Positions 8,714-17,446 of a DNA stretch of 54,132 bases are shown here, piece after piece (the first letter of the stretch is position 1; the number at the start of each line of letters is the position of its first letter). This DNA is from JAAEUB01 sp964550345 (GTDB lineage: Bacteria > Pseudomonadota > Alphaproteobacteria > Rhodobacterales > Rhodobacteraceae). The notes under the pieces are model-generated. The model did no database searches and was not told the origin of the DNA. It saw only the letters and a program-made list of their open reading frames with translations. The position numbers and the translations under genes are program-made. The stretch is taken from NCBI GenBank assembly GCA_964550345.1, contig CAZJYZ010000018.1, positions 1-54,132 of the forward strand, written 5' to 3'.

Positions 8714-8783
8714 GGAATTTCGGGGGTAAGGCAAGCCGGGTTTTGACCAGGCAGGACAAGGGCGATGGCCCAGGGAACAGAAT

Positions 8784-10052
8784 ATGGCGAATAATTCCTC
8801 TGGCGGTGACAGTAAGAACACCCTCTATTGTTCATTTTGCGGCAAAAGCCAGCACGAAGTGCGCAAGCTTATCGCAGGCCCGACAGTTTTCATCTGTGAT
8901 GAATGTGTTGAGCTTTGCATGGACATCATCCGTGAAGAGACCAAAACATCCGGGCTCAAAAGTTCGGAAGGGGTGCCGACTCCACTGGAAATATGCGAAG
9001 TGCTCGACGATTACGTGATCGGGCAGGCCCATGCTAAACGGGTTTTGTCTGTGGCGGTTCATAACCACTACAAGCGCCTCAATCACGCCCAGAAATCTGG
9101 CGACGACATCGAGCTGGCCAAGTCGAATATCATGCTGATTGGTCCCACAGGTTGTGGTAAAACCCTTCTGGCCCAGACACTTGCACGCATTCTGGATGTG
9201 CCCTTTACAATGGCCGACGCAACGACCCTGACCGAAGCGGGCTATGTCGGCGAGGATGTGGAAAACATTATTCTCAAACTGTTGCAGGCGTCTGAATACA
9301 ATGTGGAACGGGCCCAACGCGGCATCGTCTATATTGACGAAGTCGACAAGATCACACGCAAGTCTGACAACCCTTCGATTACCCGTGATGTTTCGGGCGA
9401 AGGGGTGCAGCAGGCATTGCTGAAGATTATGGAAGGCACAGTCGCCTCGGTGCCACCTCAGGGCGGGCGCAAGCACCCCCAGCAAGAGTTTTTGCAGGTA
9501 GACACCACCAATATCCTGTTCATCTGCGGCGGGGCTTTTGCCGGCCTTGAAAAAATCATCGCCCGGCGCGGCAAAGGTTCGGCAATCGGCTTTGGCGCTG
9601 ATGTGAAAGATGACGAAGACCGCGGCGTTGGCGAAGTTTTCACCGAGCTTGAGCCGGAAGATCTGTTGAAATTTGGTCTGATACCGGAATTTGTTGGCCG
9701 TCTGCCGGTTATTGCGACCCTGACGGATTTGGACGAGGACGCCCTTGTCACCATTCTGTCCGAGCCCAAAAATGCGCTGGTCAAACAATACCAACGTCTG
9801 TTTGAGCTTGAGGACGCGCAACTGACCTTCACAGAAGATGCTCTGATGGCGATAGCCCGACGCGCCATCGACCGTAAGACAGGTGCGCGTGGTCTGCGTT
9901 CGATCATGGAAGATATCCTGCTCGACACCATGTTTGACCTGCCAGGTCTGGAAAATGTCGATGAGGTTGTGGTTAACGAAGAATCGGTCGGTGCCGATGC
10001 TAAACCGCTGATCATCTATGCTGACAACGCCAAAGAAGGTGCCAGCGCCTGA
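8784..10052 (+). CDS. clpX: ATP-dependent Clp protease ATP-binding subunit ClpX
   Basis: AAA+ unfoldase that recognises substrates and feeds them to ClpP. The 422-residue protein starts with the four-Cys zinc-binding domain (CSFCGKS ... CDECVELC, residues 14-40). Then come Walker A GPTGCGKT, pore loop GYVGED, Walker B VYIDEVDKI and sensor region GARGLRS. Length and motifs are normal for the family. The divergent ORF on the opposite strand is a shadow. Confidence 0.98.
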   Translation: MANNSSGGDSKNTLYCSFCGKSQHEVRKLIAGPTVFICDECVELCMDIIREETKTSGLKSSEGVPTPLEICEVLDDYVIGQAHAKRVLSVAVHNHYKRLNHAQKSGDDIELAKSNIMLIGPTGCGKTLLAQTLARILDVPFTMADATTLTEAGYVGEDVENIILKLLQASEYNVERAQRGIVYIDEVDKITRKSDNPSITRDVSGEGVQQALLKIMEGTVASVPPQGGRKHPQQEFLQVDTTNILFICGGAFAGLEKIIARRGKGSAIGFGADVKDDEDRGVGEVFTELEPEDLLKFGLIPEFVGRLPVIATLTDLDEDALVTILSEPKNALVKQYQRLFELEDAQLTFTEDALMAIARRAIDRKTGARGLRSIMEDILLDTMFDLPGLENVDEVVVNEESVGADAKPLIIYADNAKEGASA

Positions 10053-10184
10053 AGAAGGCCGATTGTCGTTCGGCGTAACGTCAGGTGCCGACCACGAACA
10101 GCGATTTACTGCTAAAATGCGCACGGGGTCTGGACCTTCACGGGCGCTTGGGTCATATATTTCACGACCCTGAAGGAGGCCCAA

Positions 10185-10559
10185 ATGCGTTTCATTCTTT
10201 CCCTGCTGACATGGTGGCATGCTGAGACCCTTGGCACGCGGATTTTCACCTGGCGTAAGGGTGTGCGCGTCGGCGAGGACGATCAGGGCAACATATTCTA
10301 TCGTAATCGCGATGACAGCCGCCGTTGGGTAACTTTCAATGGCGAGCCTGAGGCAAGCCGTATCAGCGCCGACTGGCATGGCTGGCTACACCATACATTC
10401 GATGAAAACCCTGCCGAGCAGGCTTTGGCACACGCGGGCCACCAAAAGGCGCATCAGGATAACCCAACCGGGTCACCTGCCGCCTATGCACCAGCGGGTT
10501 CGATGCGTCACGCGCAAGCCAAGCCACAGCGTGACTACGAGGCCTGGCAGCCGGAATAA
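10185..10559 (+). CDS. NDUFA12-family (B17.2) complex I accessory subunit
   Basis: Small 124-residue protein of the NDUFA12/B17.2 family, an accessory subunit of respiratory complex I found in alphaproteobacteria and mitochondria. The recognisable core is the N-terminal TWWHAETLGTR, then VGEDDQGNIFYR and RRWVTFNGEPEASRISADWHGWLHH. GAAGGAGG precedes the ATG. It lies 16 bp before mlaD, a conserved neighbour pairing in Rhodobacterales as I remember it. Confidence 0.9.
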   Translation: MRFILSLLTWWHAETLGTRIFTWRKGVRVGEDDQGNIFYRNRDDSRRWVTFNGEPEASRISADWHGWLHHTFDENPAEQALAHAGHQKAHQDNPTGSPAAYAPAGSMRHAQAKPQRDYEAWQPE

Positions 10560-10575
10560 CGGGTAGGGGCGCGCC

Positions 10576-11028
10576 ATGGCAAGCCATACAACCGAAGTTG
10601 TCACCGGCGCCGCCGTATTGGCGATCGCCGTCGGGTTTTTTCTCTATGCAGGACAAATTACCGGCTTTTCCGGCGCAACGGCATCTGAAAATTATTGGGC
10701 GTCCTTCCGTTCGGTCGAAGGCGTTTCCGTTGGGACCGATGTGCGCCTTGCCGGCGTCAAGGTCGGGGCTGTCACATCGCTGGATCTGAATCCACAAACT
10801 TTTCGTGCCGATACCCATTTTTCTGTCGCTAAAGGCGTGGAACTTCCCGAGGACAGCGCTGTGATCATTGCCTCCGAGGGGCTGCTGGGCGGTAGCTATG
10901 TTGAGCTTTTACCGGGAGGTTCCCCGTTCAACCTGGAGCCGGGATCTGAGATTGAAGACACGCAAAGCTCCATCTCCATCATCAACCTATTGATGAAATT
11001 CGTCACCGGTGACGGGGACAGCGAATGA
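10576..11028 (+). CDS. mlaD: MlaD-like MCE-domain lipid transport protein
   Basis: Membrane-anchored MCE protein that would carry phospholipids across the periplasm in the Mla system. The 150-residue product has one N-terminal helix (about residues 8-28) and a single MCE domain (about 40-120) with VEGVSVGTDVRLAGVKVG and EGLLGGSYVEL. The mlaE and mlaF partners are not adjacent, which is usual in this order. Its stop overlaps the start of the next gene (ATGA). Confidence 0.9.
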   Translation: MASHTTEVVTGAAVLAIAVGFFLYAGQITGFSGATASENYWASFRSVEGVSVGTDVRLAGVKVGAVTSLDLNPQTFRADTHFSVAKGVELPEDSAVIIASEGLLGGSYVELLPGGSPFNLEPGSEIEDTQSSISIINLLMKFVTGDGDSE

Positions 11029-11387
11029 TCCGCGGCGCTCTTGTTGCCGCTGGCCTGTCCTTGGCAACCGCTGCTGCGGCGCAGGACGAGGTCAGCCCGG
11101 GAACCGGTGCGCTATTGCGTGGTTTGGACAAAGTCTCGGGCGAGACCGTAGACTTGCCTCTGGTCAATGGCGAAACCATTGCTCTGGGCTGGCTGCAAAT
11201 CACCCTTGGAGAATGCCGTTACCCCAGTGGTAATCCGGTTGGGGACGCATTCGCGTGGCTGGTGATCCGGGAACGCGAGGAAGAAGTGCCGGTTTTTAAA
11301 GGATGGATGATCGCCTCATCCCCGGCGCTAAGTGCTTTGGATCATTCGCGTTTTGATGTCTGGGTTATCCGCTGCACGACGGAATGA
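11025..11387 (+). CDS. DUF2155 family secreted protein
   Basis: A 120-residue protein with a short signal peptide (cleavage near AAAAQDE) and a DUF2155 core: ALLRGLDKVSGETVDLPLVNG, CRYP, AWLVIRE and VFKGWMIASSPALSALDHSRFDVW. Two Cys residues, in ECRYP and VIRC, could form a disulfide. It is coupled to mlaD by a 4-bp overlap, so an envelope role is likely, but the function is unknown. The last 46 bp overlap the 3' end of the convergent aat gene. Confidence 0.85.
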   Translation: MIRGALVAAGLSLATAAAAQDEVSPGTGALLRGLDKVSGETVDLPLVNGETIALGWLQITLGECRYPSGNPVGDAFAWLVIREREEEVPVFKGWMIASSPALSALDHSRFDVWVIRCTTE

Positions 11388-11992
11388 GCATCCGGCAGGG
11401 GGTGTGCGTTAATATCGGCATGCCCGGCTAAAGCTGCACTCAACAGGCGGTGATAGTGTTTACGGGTCACTTCGATCGCGCCAAGGCTGGCCAGATGATC
11501 TGTCAGAAACTGGGTGTCAAACAGACGAAACCCACATTTCAGAAGATGCGCTACGAGCCAAGCCAGTGCTAGTTTTGAGGCGTCCCGGCGACGGCTGAAC
11601 ATGCTTTCACCAAAAAACGCCTGCCCAAGCGCAACCCCGTACACGCCGCCCACCAACTCTTTGCCATCCCAGATTTCCAGTGAATGAGCATAACCCCAGT
11701 CGCGCAATTCGCGGTAGCAGCCAAAGATGGTATCGTTAATCCAGGTTTCTTCCCGGTCAGCGCAGCCCTGTACCACGCCGTTAAAGTCTTTATTTAAGGT
11801 CACGGTGAATTCGGTTTTTAAAATAGTCCGGCGCAGGCTACGGGACAGATGAAAACCGTCCAGCGGCAGAAGCCCTCGCATTTCTGGATCGACCCAGAAG
11901 ACCTGAGCGTCGTCACGCGCTTCGGCCATGGGAAATATGCCAACCTGATAAGCACGCAGCAACACACCGGCAGAAAGATCGCCCTCTGGCAC
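11342..11992 (-). CDS. aat: leucyl/phenylalanyl-tRNA--protein transferase
   Basis: Adds Leu or Phe from aminoacyl-tRNA to N-terminal Arg/Lys residues, making N-degrons for ClpAP. The 216-residue protein shows LLRAYQVGIFPMAE, WVDPEMRGLLPL, TWINDTIFGCYRELRDWGYAHSLE, GGVYGVALGQAFFGESMFS and LFDTQFLTDHLASLGA, all typical. The likely start is a GTG at 11992, 12 nt past the accC stop, so translation is probably coupled to accC. Its 3' end overlaps the DUF2155 gene on the other strand. Confidence 0.95.
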   Translation of the reverse strand: MPEGDLSAGVLLRAYQVGIFPMAEARDDAQVFWVDPEMRGLLPLDGFHLSRSLRRTILKTEFTVTLNKDFNGVVQGCADREETWINDTIFGCYRELRDWGYAHSLEIWDGKELVGGVYGVALGQAFFGESMFSRRRDASKLALAWLVAHLLKCGFRLFDTQFLTDHLASLGAIEVTRKHYHRLLSAALAGHADINAHPLPDAHSVVQRITQTSKRE

Positions 11993-12003
11993 CGCGACCC
12001 CGG

Positions 12004-13356
12004 TCAGGTCATGTTTTCATCCAGCCAGCCTTCCAGCCAGTGGATGTTATACTCGCCCGTTAGCACGGCTTCTTCCTGCAACAAAGCGTGGAACAATGGG
12101 ATCGTGGTATCGATCCCATCAACGATCAGTTCGCTCAACGCCCGGCCCAGCCGCGATAATGCCTCGGGACGGTCACGGCCATGTACGATCAGTTTGCCGA
12201 TCAGGCTGTCATAATAGGGTGGGATCATGCAGCCGTCATAGAGGGCTGAATCCATGCGCACGCCCAACCCGCCGGGGGCGTGATACTGGGTGATTTTGCC
12301 GGGGCAAGGCGAGAAGTTTGGCAGCTTTTCGGCGTTGATGCGAATTTCAATCGCGTGGCCCTGCACTTCCAGTTCGTCCTGCGTGAAAGAAAGCGGCATG
12401 CCCTCGGCGACACGGATTTGTTCACGCACGAGGTCGACGCCAAAGATTGCTTCGGTCACCGGGTGTTCGACCTGCAGGCGGGTGTTCATTTCGATGAAAT
12501 AGAACTCGCCATTCTCATACAGAAACTCGATGGTTCCGGCGCCGATATAGTTGATTCCAGCAACAGCATCGGCGCAGATCTTACCGATACTGGCGCGGGT
12601 TTCGGCGTCAATTGCCGGGCCTGGCGCCTCTTCAAATACCTTCTGATGACGCCGTTGCAGTGAACAATCACGCTCGCCCAAATGTACCGCATTGCCTTTG
12701 CCGTCACCAAATACCTGCACCTCGATATGGCGCGGCGTTGTCAGGTATTTTTCCATATAGACTTCGTCATTGCCGAAATTTGACAAGCCCTCGGCGCGGG
12801 CAGTTGAGAAGGCCATTTCAAGATCATCGGCGGTCTGCGCCACTTTCATACCCTTGCCACCGCCACCGGCCGTCGCTTTGATAATGACCGGATAGCCGGT
12901 TTTTTCAGCTACTTCGCGGGCGGTCTTAAGGTCAGGCACCCCGCCTTCTGAGCCGGGCACGCACGGGACGCCAAGACGCTGCATAGTCTCTTTGGCCGTA
13001 ATTTTGTCGCCCATAACACGGATATGTTCAGCAGTCGGGCCGATAAAGGTAATCTCGTGATCTTCGAGAACCTGTACGAATTTGGCGTTTTCCGACAGGA
13101 AGCCATAGCCGGGATGGATCGCCTGGGCACCGGTGATTTCACAAGCCGCTACCAGAGCCGGGACAGACAGGTAGGAATCCGTTCCCGCAGGTGGGCCGAT
13201 GCAAACGCTTTCATCCGCCATACGCACATGCATCGCGTCGGTGTCGGCAGTGGAATGCACGGCGACAGATTTAATGCCCATTTCGCGGGCGGCGCGGATC
13301 ACACGAAGGGCAATTTCACCCCGGTTGGCGACAAGAATTTTATCAAAAGCAGGCAT
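12004..13356 (-). CDS. accC: acetyl-CoA carboxylase, biotin carboxylase subunit
   Basis: Carboxylates the biotin of AccB at the cost of ATP, the first step of fatty acid synthesis. The 450-residue length is normal. Motifs include ILVANRGEIALRVIRA at the N terminus, the ATP-grasp glycine loop KATAGGGGKGMK and the active-site run FIEMNTRLQVEHPVTE. It lies 9 bp downstream of accB on the same strand, the standard accB-accC order, with aat behind it. Confidence 0.98.
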   Translation of the reverse strand: MPAFDKILVANRGEIALRVIRAAREMGIKSVAVHSTADTDAMHVRMADESVCIGPPAGTDSYLSVPALVAACEITGAQAIHPGYGFLSENAKFVQVLEDHEITFIGPTAEHIRVMGDKITAKETMQRLGVPCVPGSEGGVPDLKTAREVAEKTGYPVIIKATAGGGGKGMKVAQTADDLEMAFSTARAEGLSNFGNDEVYMEKYLTTPRHIEVQVFGDGKGNAVHLGERDCSLQRRHQKVFEEAPGPAIDAETRASIGKICADAVAGINYIGAGTIEFLYENGEFYFIEMNTRLQVEHPVTEAIFGVDLVREQIRVAEGMPLSFTQDELEVQGHAIEIRINAEKLPNFSPCPGKITQYHAPGGLGVRMDSALYDGCMIPPYYDSLIGKLIVHGRDRPEALSRLGRALSELIVDGIDTTIPLFHALLQEEAVLTGEYNIHWLEGWLDENMT

Positions 13357-13365
13357 ACCGGGCGC

Positions 13366-13869
13366 CTATTCGATGATCATCAGCGGGGCACCAAATTCAA
13401 CCGGCGCACCGTCTTCGACCAGAATTCGTTTAACCGTGCCCGCATGGGGGGCCGGGATTTGATTCATGGTTTTCATCGCTTCGATAATCAACAGGGTCTG
13501 GCCTTCGCTGACCTGGTCACCGACAGAAACAAAGGATGGCGCACCGGGCTCGGCCTGCATGTAGATTGTCCCAACCATGGGGGAGGCAACGGCGCCGGGG
13601 TGGTTGGACGGATCGTCTCCGGCCATTGTTGCTTCTGGCGTCGGAGTTGCTGCCGGAGCTGCGCTTGCAGCCGGGGCGGCCGACTGGGCTGCCGGGGCCG
13701 GGGCTGCGACCTGTGCCACAACTTGTTTCGCGCGGCTGACTGTCACATTCAGGCTGTCATTGCTGCCATAGCTGCGCTTAACCGACAATTCGGTAAGATC
13801 ATTAGCCTCAAGAAGTTCAGCCAGTGCCTGAATAAAGGCCACATCGCCTTCATGGTTTTGTTTGCTCAT
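13366..13869 (-). CDS. accB: acetyl-CoA carboxylase, biotin carboxyl carrier protein
   Basis: Carries biotin between the carboxylase and carboxyltransferase. The 167-residue product has an N-terminal helical region, an Ala/Pro-rich linker (about residues 60-85) and a biotinyl domain with EAMKTMNQI, where Lys is the biotin site. The frame stays open to 14100, but the ATG at 13869 with AGGAAAAG upstream gives the conserved start MSKQNHEGDV. Confidence 0.97.
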   Translation of the reverse strand: MSKQNHEGDVAFIQALAELLEANDLTELSVKRSYGSNDSLNVTVSRAKQVVAQVAAPAPAAQSAAPAASAAPAATPTPEATMAGDDPSNHPGAVASPMVGTIYMQAEPGAPSFVSVGDQVSEGQTLLIIEAMKTMNQIPAPHAGTVKRILVEDGAPVEFGAPLMIIE

Positions 13870-14296
13870 CTTTTCCTCGCCTGCTTTTCCCCGGACTTTC
13901 GGGACACAACGCTCTAGTCGTCTATATAGGACCAACCTTCGGGCGAGGGAAGACGGATGCGCCCTAAAACTAGCCAAAACCCCCATCAAGTCGCGTTCAA
14001 TCTGCGTTATTTCAACTCTTTTGTCAGGGAGGGTTGGTTTCAGCGACTTGAATCCGGTCATCTTGCGAAATCGCGCGGTTGAAAATGCCTTTGGACCCAA
14101 TGTTGGTTGGTCGGATCAGGCAATGTGGCTTCGGTAGGGCCAAAAATATGACTAGTTCGAACATTAAGGAGGAAAAACTGAAAAGTTAAATCAAGTTTTA
14201 GTCGTTGCACCCGCCATCACAGGTCACGCGGATACCTCAACCATAGTTAGTTCAGACGTCCGGGCGGAACTAAAAATACTACCCGTTTTCGACGGG
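13870..14296. other. 427-bp intergenic region without a gene
   Basis: No ORF here looks real: the open frames in it are short or extensions of accB upstream of its proper start. The part next to accB should hold the accBC promoter (minus strand) and includes an AT-rich CTATATAG near 13920-13930. An AAGGAGG at 14166 on the plus strand is followed only by a CTG and an immediate stop. The far end contains the terminator of the next minus-strand gene. Confidence 0.5.
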
Positions 14297-14298
14297 TT
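14281..14298 (-). terminator. terminator of the 14297-14752 gene
   Basis: On the minus strand AACCCGT and ACGGGT pair around a short loop, followed by AGTATTTTTA. The hairpin overlaps the stop codon of the upstream gene. It is a short but normal intrinsic terminator. Confidence 0.55.
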
Positions 14299-14752
14299 AC
14301 TGCAATTCAACGTCTAGATGCGGGCTGACGGGTTGGGCTGGCAGACCATCTGTACTGGCGGGCGCAGCACCTTCTTTTACCTCGGCAGCACTTTCTGTGG
14401 ATATATTGCTAACTTCCGTCCTGACGGCCTCTGCATCCCGTTCCTGACCACGTGAGATCTCCATGCGCGCAAGTACTTGCTTCAGATCTTGTTCAACCTC
14501 CAGCAAACTAACCTCAAAAGAAGGAGGTGGGCCTGCGGGCTTGTCCTGCTTTTCTTGTTGCTGACGTTGCTCTGTCAAAGCATTGACAGTTTGGGAATTT
14601 GCCGCAATCTGGCTTTTCTGGCGCGCATCCGCTCCGGTTTTTTCGGAAGTTTCAGTTTCAGAGATACGGGTAATATCCGGTGGTTTGTGTACCGGGACGC
14701 GGTGCGCATGTGCCGCCTGTGCACCTAGGTTGTTTGGCGAAAACAATTCCAT
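14297..14752 (-). CDS. hypothetical protein, Gln/Glu-rich
   Basis: A protein of about 151 residues that I do not recognise. The sequence is hydrophilic with no signal peptide or membrane segment. A charged, Gln-rich stretch (about residues 55-75, LTEQRQQQEKQDK) and the following EVSLLEVEQDLKQVLARMEI look helical, possibly coiled coil. The C-terminal third is low complexity. The ATG at 14752 has AGGAG nine bases upstream; an upstream in-frame ATG at 14785 lacks this. A CtrA-type box lies about 100 bp upstream, which hints at cell-cycle or motility control. Confidence 0.65.
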   Translation of the reverse strand: MELFSPNNLGAQAAHAHRVPVHKPPDITRISETETSEKTGADARQKSQIAANSQTVNALTEQRQQQEKQDKPAGPPPSFEVSLLEVEQDLKQVLARMEISRGQERDAEAVRTEVSNISTESAAEVKEGAAPASTDGLPAQPVSPHLDVELQ

Positions 14753-14850
14753 AACTTGTGCTCCTGCAAAAGAAGAAGCCCCCACGGAGCAGAGGTTATA
14801 TCGCGTAAGTTATCAGATGGTTAACCCACTTCGTTAAACCGGATCATTGG

Positions 14851-14866
14851 TTAATTAGGGTTTAAC
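14851..14866. promoter_or_regulatory. CtrA-type binding site
   Basis: TTAATTAGGGTTTAAC fits TTAA-N7-TTAAC, the full CtrA consensus of alphaproteobacteria. It overlaps the last codons of the RutR-like gene and lies 99 bp upstream of the 14752 start, reading the same way. It is also one arm of an 8-bp inverted repeat (GTTAAACC 14833-14840, GGTTTAAC 14859-14866), so a structural role is an alternative. Confidence 0.45.
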
Positions 14867-15468
14867 GTGGCGCAATACATTTGTTTGAGGAAAGTGGCGG
14901 CATCTTTGAAATGCCCTTCGCCTTCAGGCTCAAGAATGGCACGTATCTGTGCGTCAAAATCCGCGTAATGCTGAGTGGTTGCCCAGATTGAAAATATCAG
15001 GTGGTAGGGGTCAACCGGATTGATCTGTCCGGCTTTTACCCAGCCAAGGATAACCTTTGCCTTTTCATCCACCAGCGTTTTCAAGGGCCCCTCGATCTGG
15101 TCCATAATACGAGGCGCACCTTGCACAATCTCGTTAGCAAACAGGCGGCTTTGGCGCGGCAGGCTGCGCGCCATGTCAAGTTTACGGAGCACATACCCAA
15201 TGATTTCTTCAATCGGGTCACCGTCGGCATCCAATGCCTCAAGCGGCTCCAGCCAGCTATCCATCAGTTCTGACAAAAGCTCGTTATGGATCGCTTCCTT
15301 GGAGGCGTAATAATAAAGCAGATTCGGTTTAGACAGCCCCGCCTCTTTGGCGATCTGGTCCAGTGTTGCACCACGAAACCCCGCTTGTGAAAAAACCTCA
15401 AGCGCGGCTTCAAGGATCGAGGCCCGGTTGCGTTCTTGTATACGGGTGCGTTTTTTCTGAGGTTCCAT
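14851..15468 (-). CDS. TetR family regulator, RutR-like
   Basis: A 205-residue repressor or activator. The N-terminal TetR helix-turn-helix (about residues 12-60, ILEAALEVFSQAGFRGATLD...GLSKPNLLYYYASKEAIH) is followed by the RutR/YcdC-type C-terminal domain, with SRLFANEI, MDQIEGPLKTLVDEKAKVI and DPYHLIFSIWATTQHYADF. E. coli RutR responds to uracil and thymine and controls pyrimidine and purine use. No rut genes are nearby, so the ligand and targets here are open. The TTGACCA palindrome known for RutR was not found in its own upstream region. Confidence 0.85.
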   Translation of the reverse strand: MEPQKKRTRIQERNRASILEAALEVFSQAGFRGATLDQIAKEAGLSKPNLLYYYASKEAIHNELLSELMDSWLEPLEALDADGDPIEEIIGYVLRKLDMARSLPRQSRLFANEIVQGAPRIMDQIEGPLKTLVDEKAKVILGWVKAGQINPVDPYHLIFSIWATTQHYADFDAQIRAILEPEGEGHFKDAATFLKQMYCATLNPN

Positions 15469-15638
15469 CGCGTTCTCCTACCCTGCGAAAGTGCCGCTTT
15501 TTTCAGAGGATTACAACAATTCACTGCATAATGGGGGGGTGGTTGTTCAGATATTTTGAGTGGGTTTGTTATGGAAGGTTAATTGGAGGCCTCCGGGCGG
15601 GCGAACTAGGTGTGAAAGGCTTTTGATATCTGGCTTTG

Positions 15639-16181
15639 TCACAGCGGCATGCCAGAAAGCTTGGCGACGAGTTCGTGCACATTGCGGGCGTCGATTTTTC
15701 TGAGCAGCCGGGCCCGATGAGCTTCTACTGTACGAAAGGAAATGCCTGTCTCTTTGCCGATCTCTTTCGACGTCAGTCCCTGACAGGTAAGGATCGCAAC
15801 TTCACGTTCACGTGGGGTCAGGGTGACAACCGGGCGTGCCCGCGAAATATCGGCAAAGGACCAGACACCGCGTTGAAAGGGTATGTCCGGGGTCAGGGAT
15901 TGCCCGCGAACACGACACCAAAACAGGGTGCCGTCCAGCCTGCGCATGATGCGTTCGTCATCATAGCGCCCGGTCTCCTGCATTGCCTTAAGCCCACGCG
16001 CACCAATTTGTTCATAATCTCTGCGTGAAGGGTAAAGCCGCGCCAGCGACATATCCTTGAATTCATCCACGCTTGCGCCAAACATTTCGCTGAAATGCAG
16101 GTTTACCCGGCGCAATATCCGGTCTTCGGACAATGCCAGTCCCAAAGGGGCGTGGTTGAAGGCGATATCAGTGGATTCCAT
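15639..16181 (-). CDS. PAS domain LuxR-type transcriptional regulator
   Basis: A 180-residue regulator with one PAS domain (about residues 5-110, with YDDERIMRRLDGTLFWCRVRG and WSFADIS) joined to a LuxR/FixJ helix-turn-helix (about 118-178, LTPREREVAILTCQGLTSKEIG and SFRTVEAHRARLLRKI). There is no receiver domain, so the PAS domain is the likely sensor. It is transcribed divergently from the thiolase operon with about 107 bp between starts, which makes that operon its most likely target. Confidence 0.85.
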   Translation of the reverse strand: MESTDIAFNHAPLGLALSEDRILRRVNLHFSEMFGASVDEFKDMSLARLYPSRRDYEQIGARGLKAMQETGRYDDERIMRRLDGTLFWCRVRGQSLTPDIPFQRGVWSFADISRARPVVTLTPREREVAILTCQGLTSKEIGKETGISFRTVEAHRARLLRKIDARNVHELVAKLSGMPL

Positions 16182-16288
16182 GGCACATTTTGCGCCGAAT
16201 GGCCGCTACTGCCAAGGGGTAAGTATTTCTACGCCATTGCAATTCACCTCTCCCCGGCGCGATAATCAGCGCAACATAGGAGTTGGAC

Positions 16289-17446
16289 ATGGTCAATATT
16301 ATCGGTTGGGGGCACACGCCTTTTGGTAAACTGGCGGATCAGGGGCTGGAAGAGTTAATAATCGCCGCCGGGCGCGAGGCGCTGGAGCATTCCGGCGTAG
16401 CACCTGCGGATGTGGATGCGATCTATGTCGGCCATTTTAACGGTGGCATGATTGGCGAGGGCTTTCCGGCATCTCTGGCTCTGGGCATTCACAAGGATCT
16501 GCGCTTTACGCCGGCGACACGGCTGGAAAATGCCTGTGCTTCAGGGTCAGCGGCAATCTATGCCGGGCGCGATGCAATCGACGCCGGGCGCGCACGTATC
16601 GCGCTGGTTATCGGGGCGGAAAAGATGACACATCTGCCCACAGCCGAAGTTGCAAAAGGGTTGGGCCATGCCTCGTACCAGCCGGAAGAGGCGGGCCTGA
16701 GCTTTCCTCAGGTATTCGCCATGTTTGCGCGGGCCTATTTTGAGAAATATGGCGATCATTCGCAGGCTTTGGCCGAGATTGCGGCGAAAAACCACGCCAA
16801 TGCCATGCATAACCCCTTGGCGCAGCTACACAAAGCGCTACCGGTTGAGTTTTGCGCCGTACCCAGTGAGAAAAACCCGATCGTGGCGGACCCTCTCAAG
16901 GTCACGGATTGCTCGTTGGTTTCCGACGGGGCTGCAGCGGTTGTTCTGGCTTCGGACGACGTGGCTGCGACTGCGCCGCGCGCGGTGCATATGCGCGCCA
17001 GCGTTCAGGTCAACGACTACCTGCCCATGTCGGCGCGCGATGTGACAGCCTTTGAAGGCCCAAAACACGCTATTGCCGCGGCATTGGATGCTGCAGGCAT
17101 GGGGTTGGCCGATCTGGATCTGGCCGAGGTGCATGATTGTTTCACCATTGCCGAGCTGATGATTTACGAGGCGATGGGGCTGGCCGAGCCGGGGCAGGGC
17201 GCACGCGTTCTGGCCGATGGCACTGTGCGACCCGGTGGGGCGTTGCCCATCAACATGTCAGGCGGGCTCAAGGCCAAGGGCCACCCGGTTGGCGCAACCG
17301 GCGTGTCGATGCACGCGCTGGTTTCGCGCCAAGTGATGAATGAGGCCGACGATATGCAGGTTGCAGGGGCCAGCAAGGGGCTGGTCTTTAATATGGGCGG
17401 CTCGGGCGTGGCCAATTACGCCAGCGTGCTGGAGCGCACGCGATGA
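16289..17446 (+). CDS. thiolase family protein, SCP2/SCP-x type
   Basis: A 385-residue acyl-CoA thiolase or thiolase-like enzyme. The nucleophilic Cys is in LENACASGSAA (about residue 86), and the active-site His is in GHPVGATG. HDCFT (about residue 290) and the C-terminal MGGSG, in place of the CxGGG of FadA, place it in the SCP2-thiolase branch. The ATG at 16289 sits 6 nt after AGGAG. It overlaps the ligase gene by 4 bp and opens a three-gene operon with a ligase and an SDR. Activation, oxidation and thiolysis of a short or branched acid would fit. Confidence 0.9.
   Translation: MVNIIGWGHTPFGKLADQGLEELIIAAGREALEHSGVAPADVDAIYVGHFNGGMIGEGFPASLALGIHKDLRFTPATRLENACASGSAAIYAGRDAIDAGRARIALVIGAEKMTHLPTAEVAKGLGHASYQPEEAGLSFPQVFAMFARAYFEKYGDHSQALAEIAAKNHANAMHNPLAQLHKALPVEFCAVPSEKNPIVADPLKVTDCSLVSDGAAAVVLASDDVAATAPRAVHMRASVQVNDYLPMSARDVTAFEGPKHAIAAALDAAGMGLADLDLAEVHDCFTIAELMIYEAMGLAEPGQGARVLADGTVRPGGALPINMSGGLKAKGHPVGATGVSMHALVSRQVMNEADDMQVAGASKGLVFNMGGSGVANYASVLERTR

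Noticed and set aside
8832..10379. 515-residue ORF on the minus strand opposite clpX
   Set aside because: Shadow of clpX; it spans two real plus-strand genes and shows no domain or ribosome site.
13024..13917. 297-residue plus-strand ORF opposite accC/accB
   Set aside because: Antisense shadow of conserved genes, with no family signal.
14833..14866. 8-bp inverted repeat read as an intrinsic terminator of the RutR-like gene
   Set aside because: The loop is 18 nt and no T-run follows; the CtrA box reading explains the right arm better.
15469..15638. RutR operator (TTGACCA-type) before the RutR-like gene
   Set aside because: No such palindrome found; only GGAGGCCTCC at 15585-15594, too far from the start to argue autoregulation.
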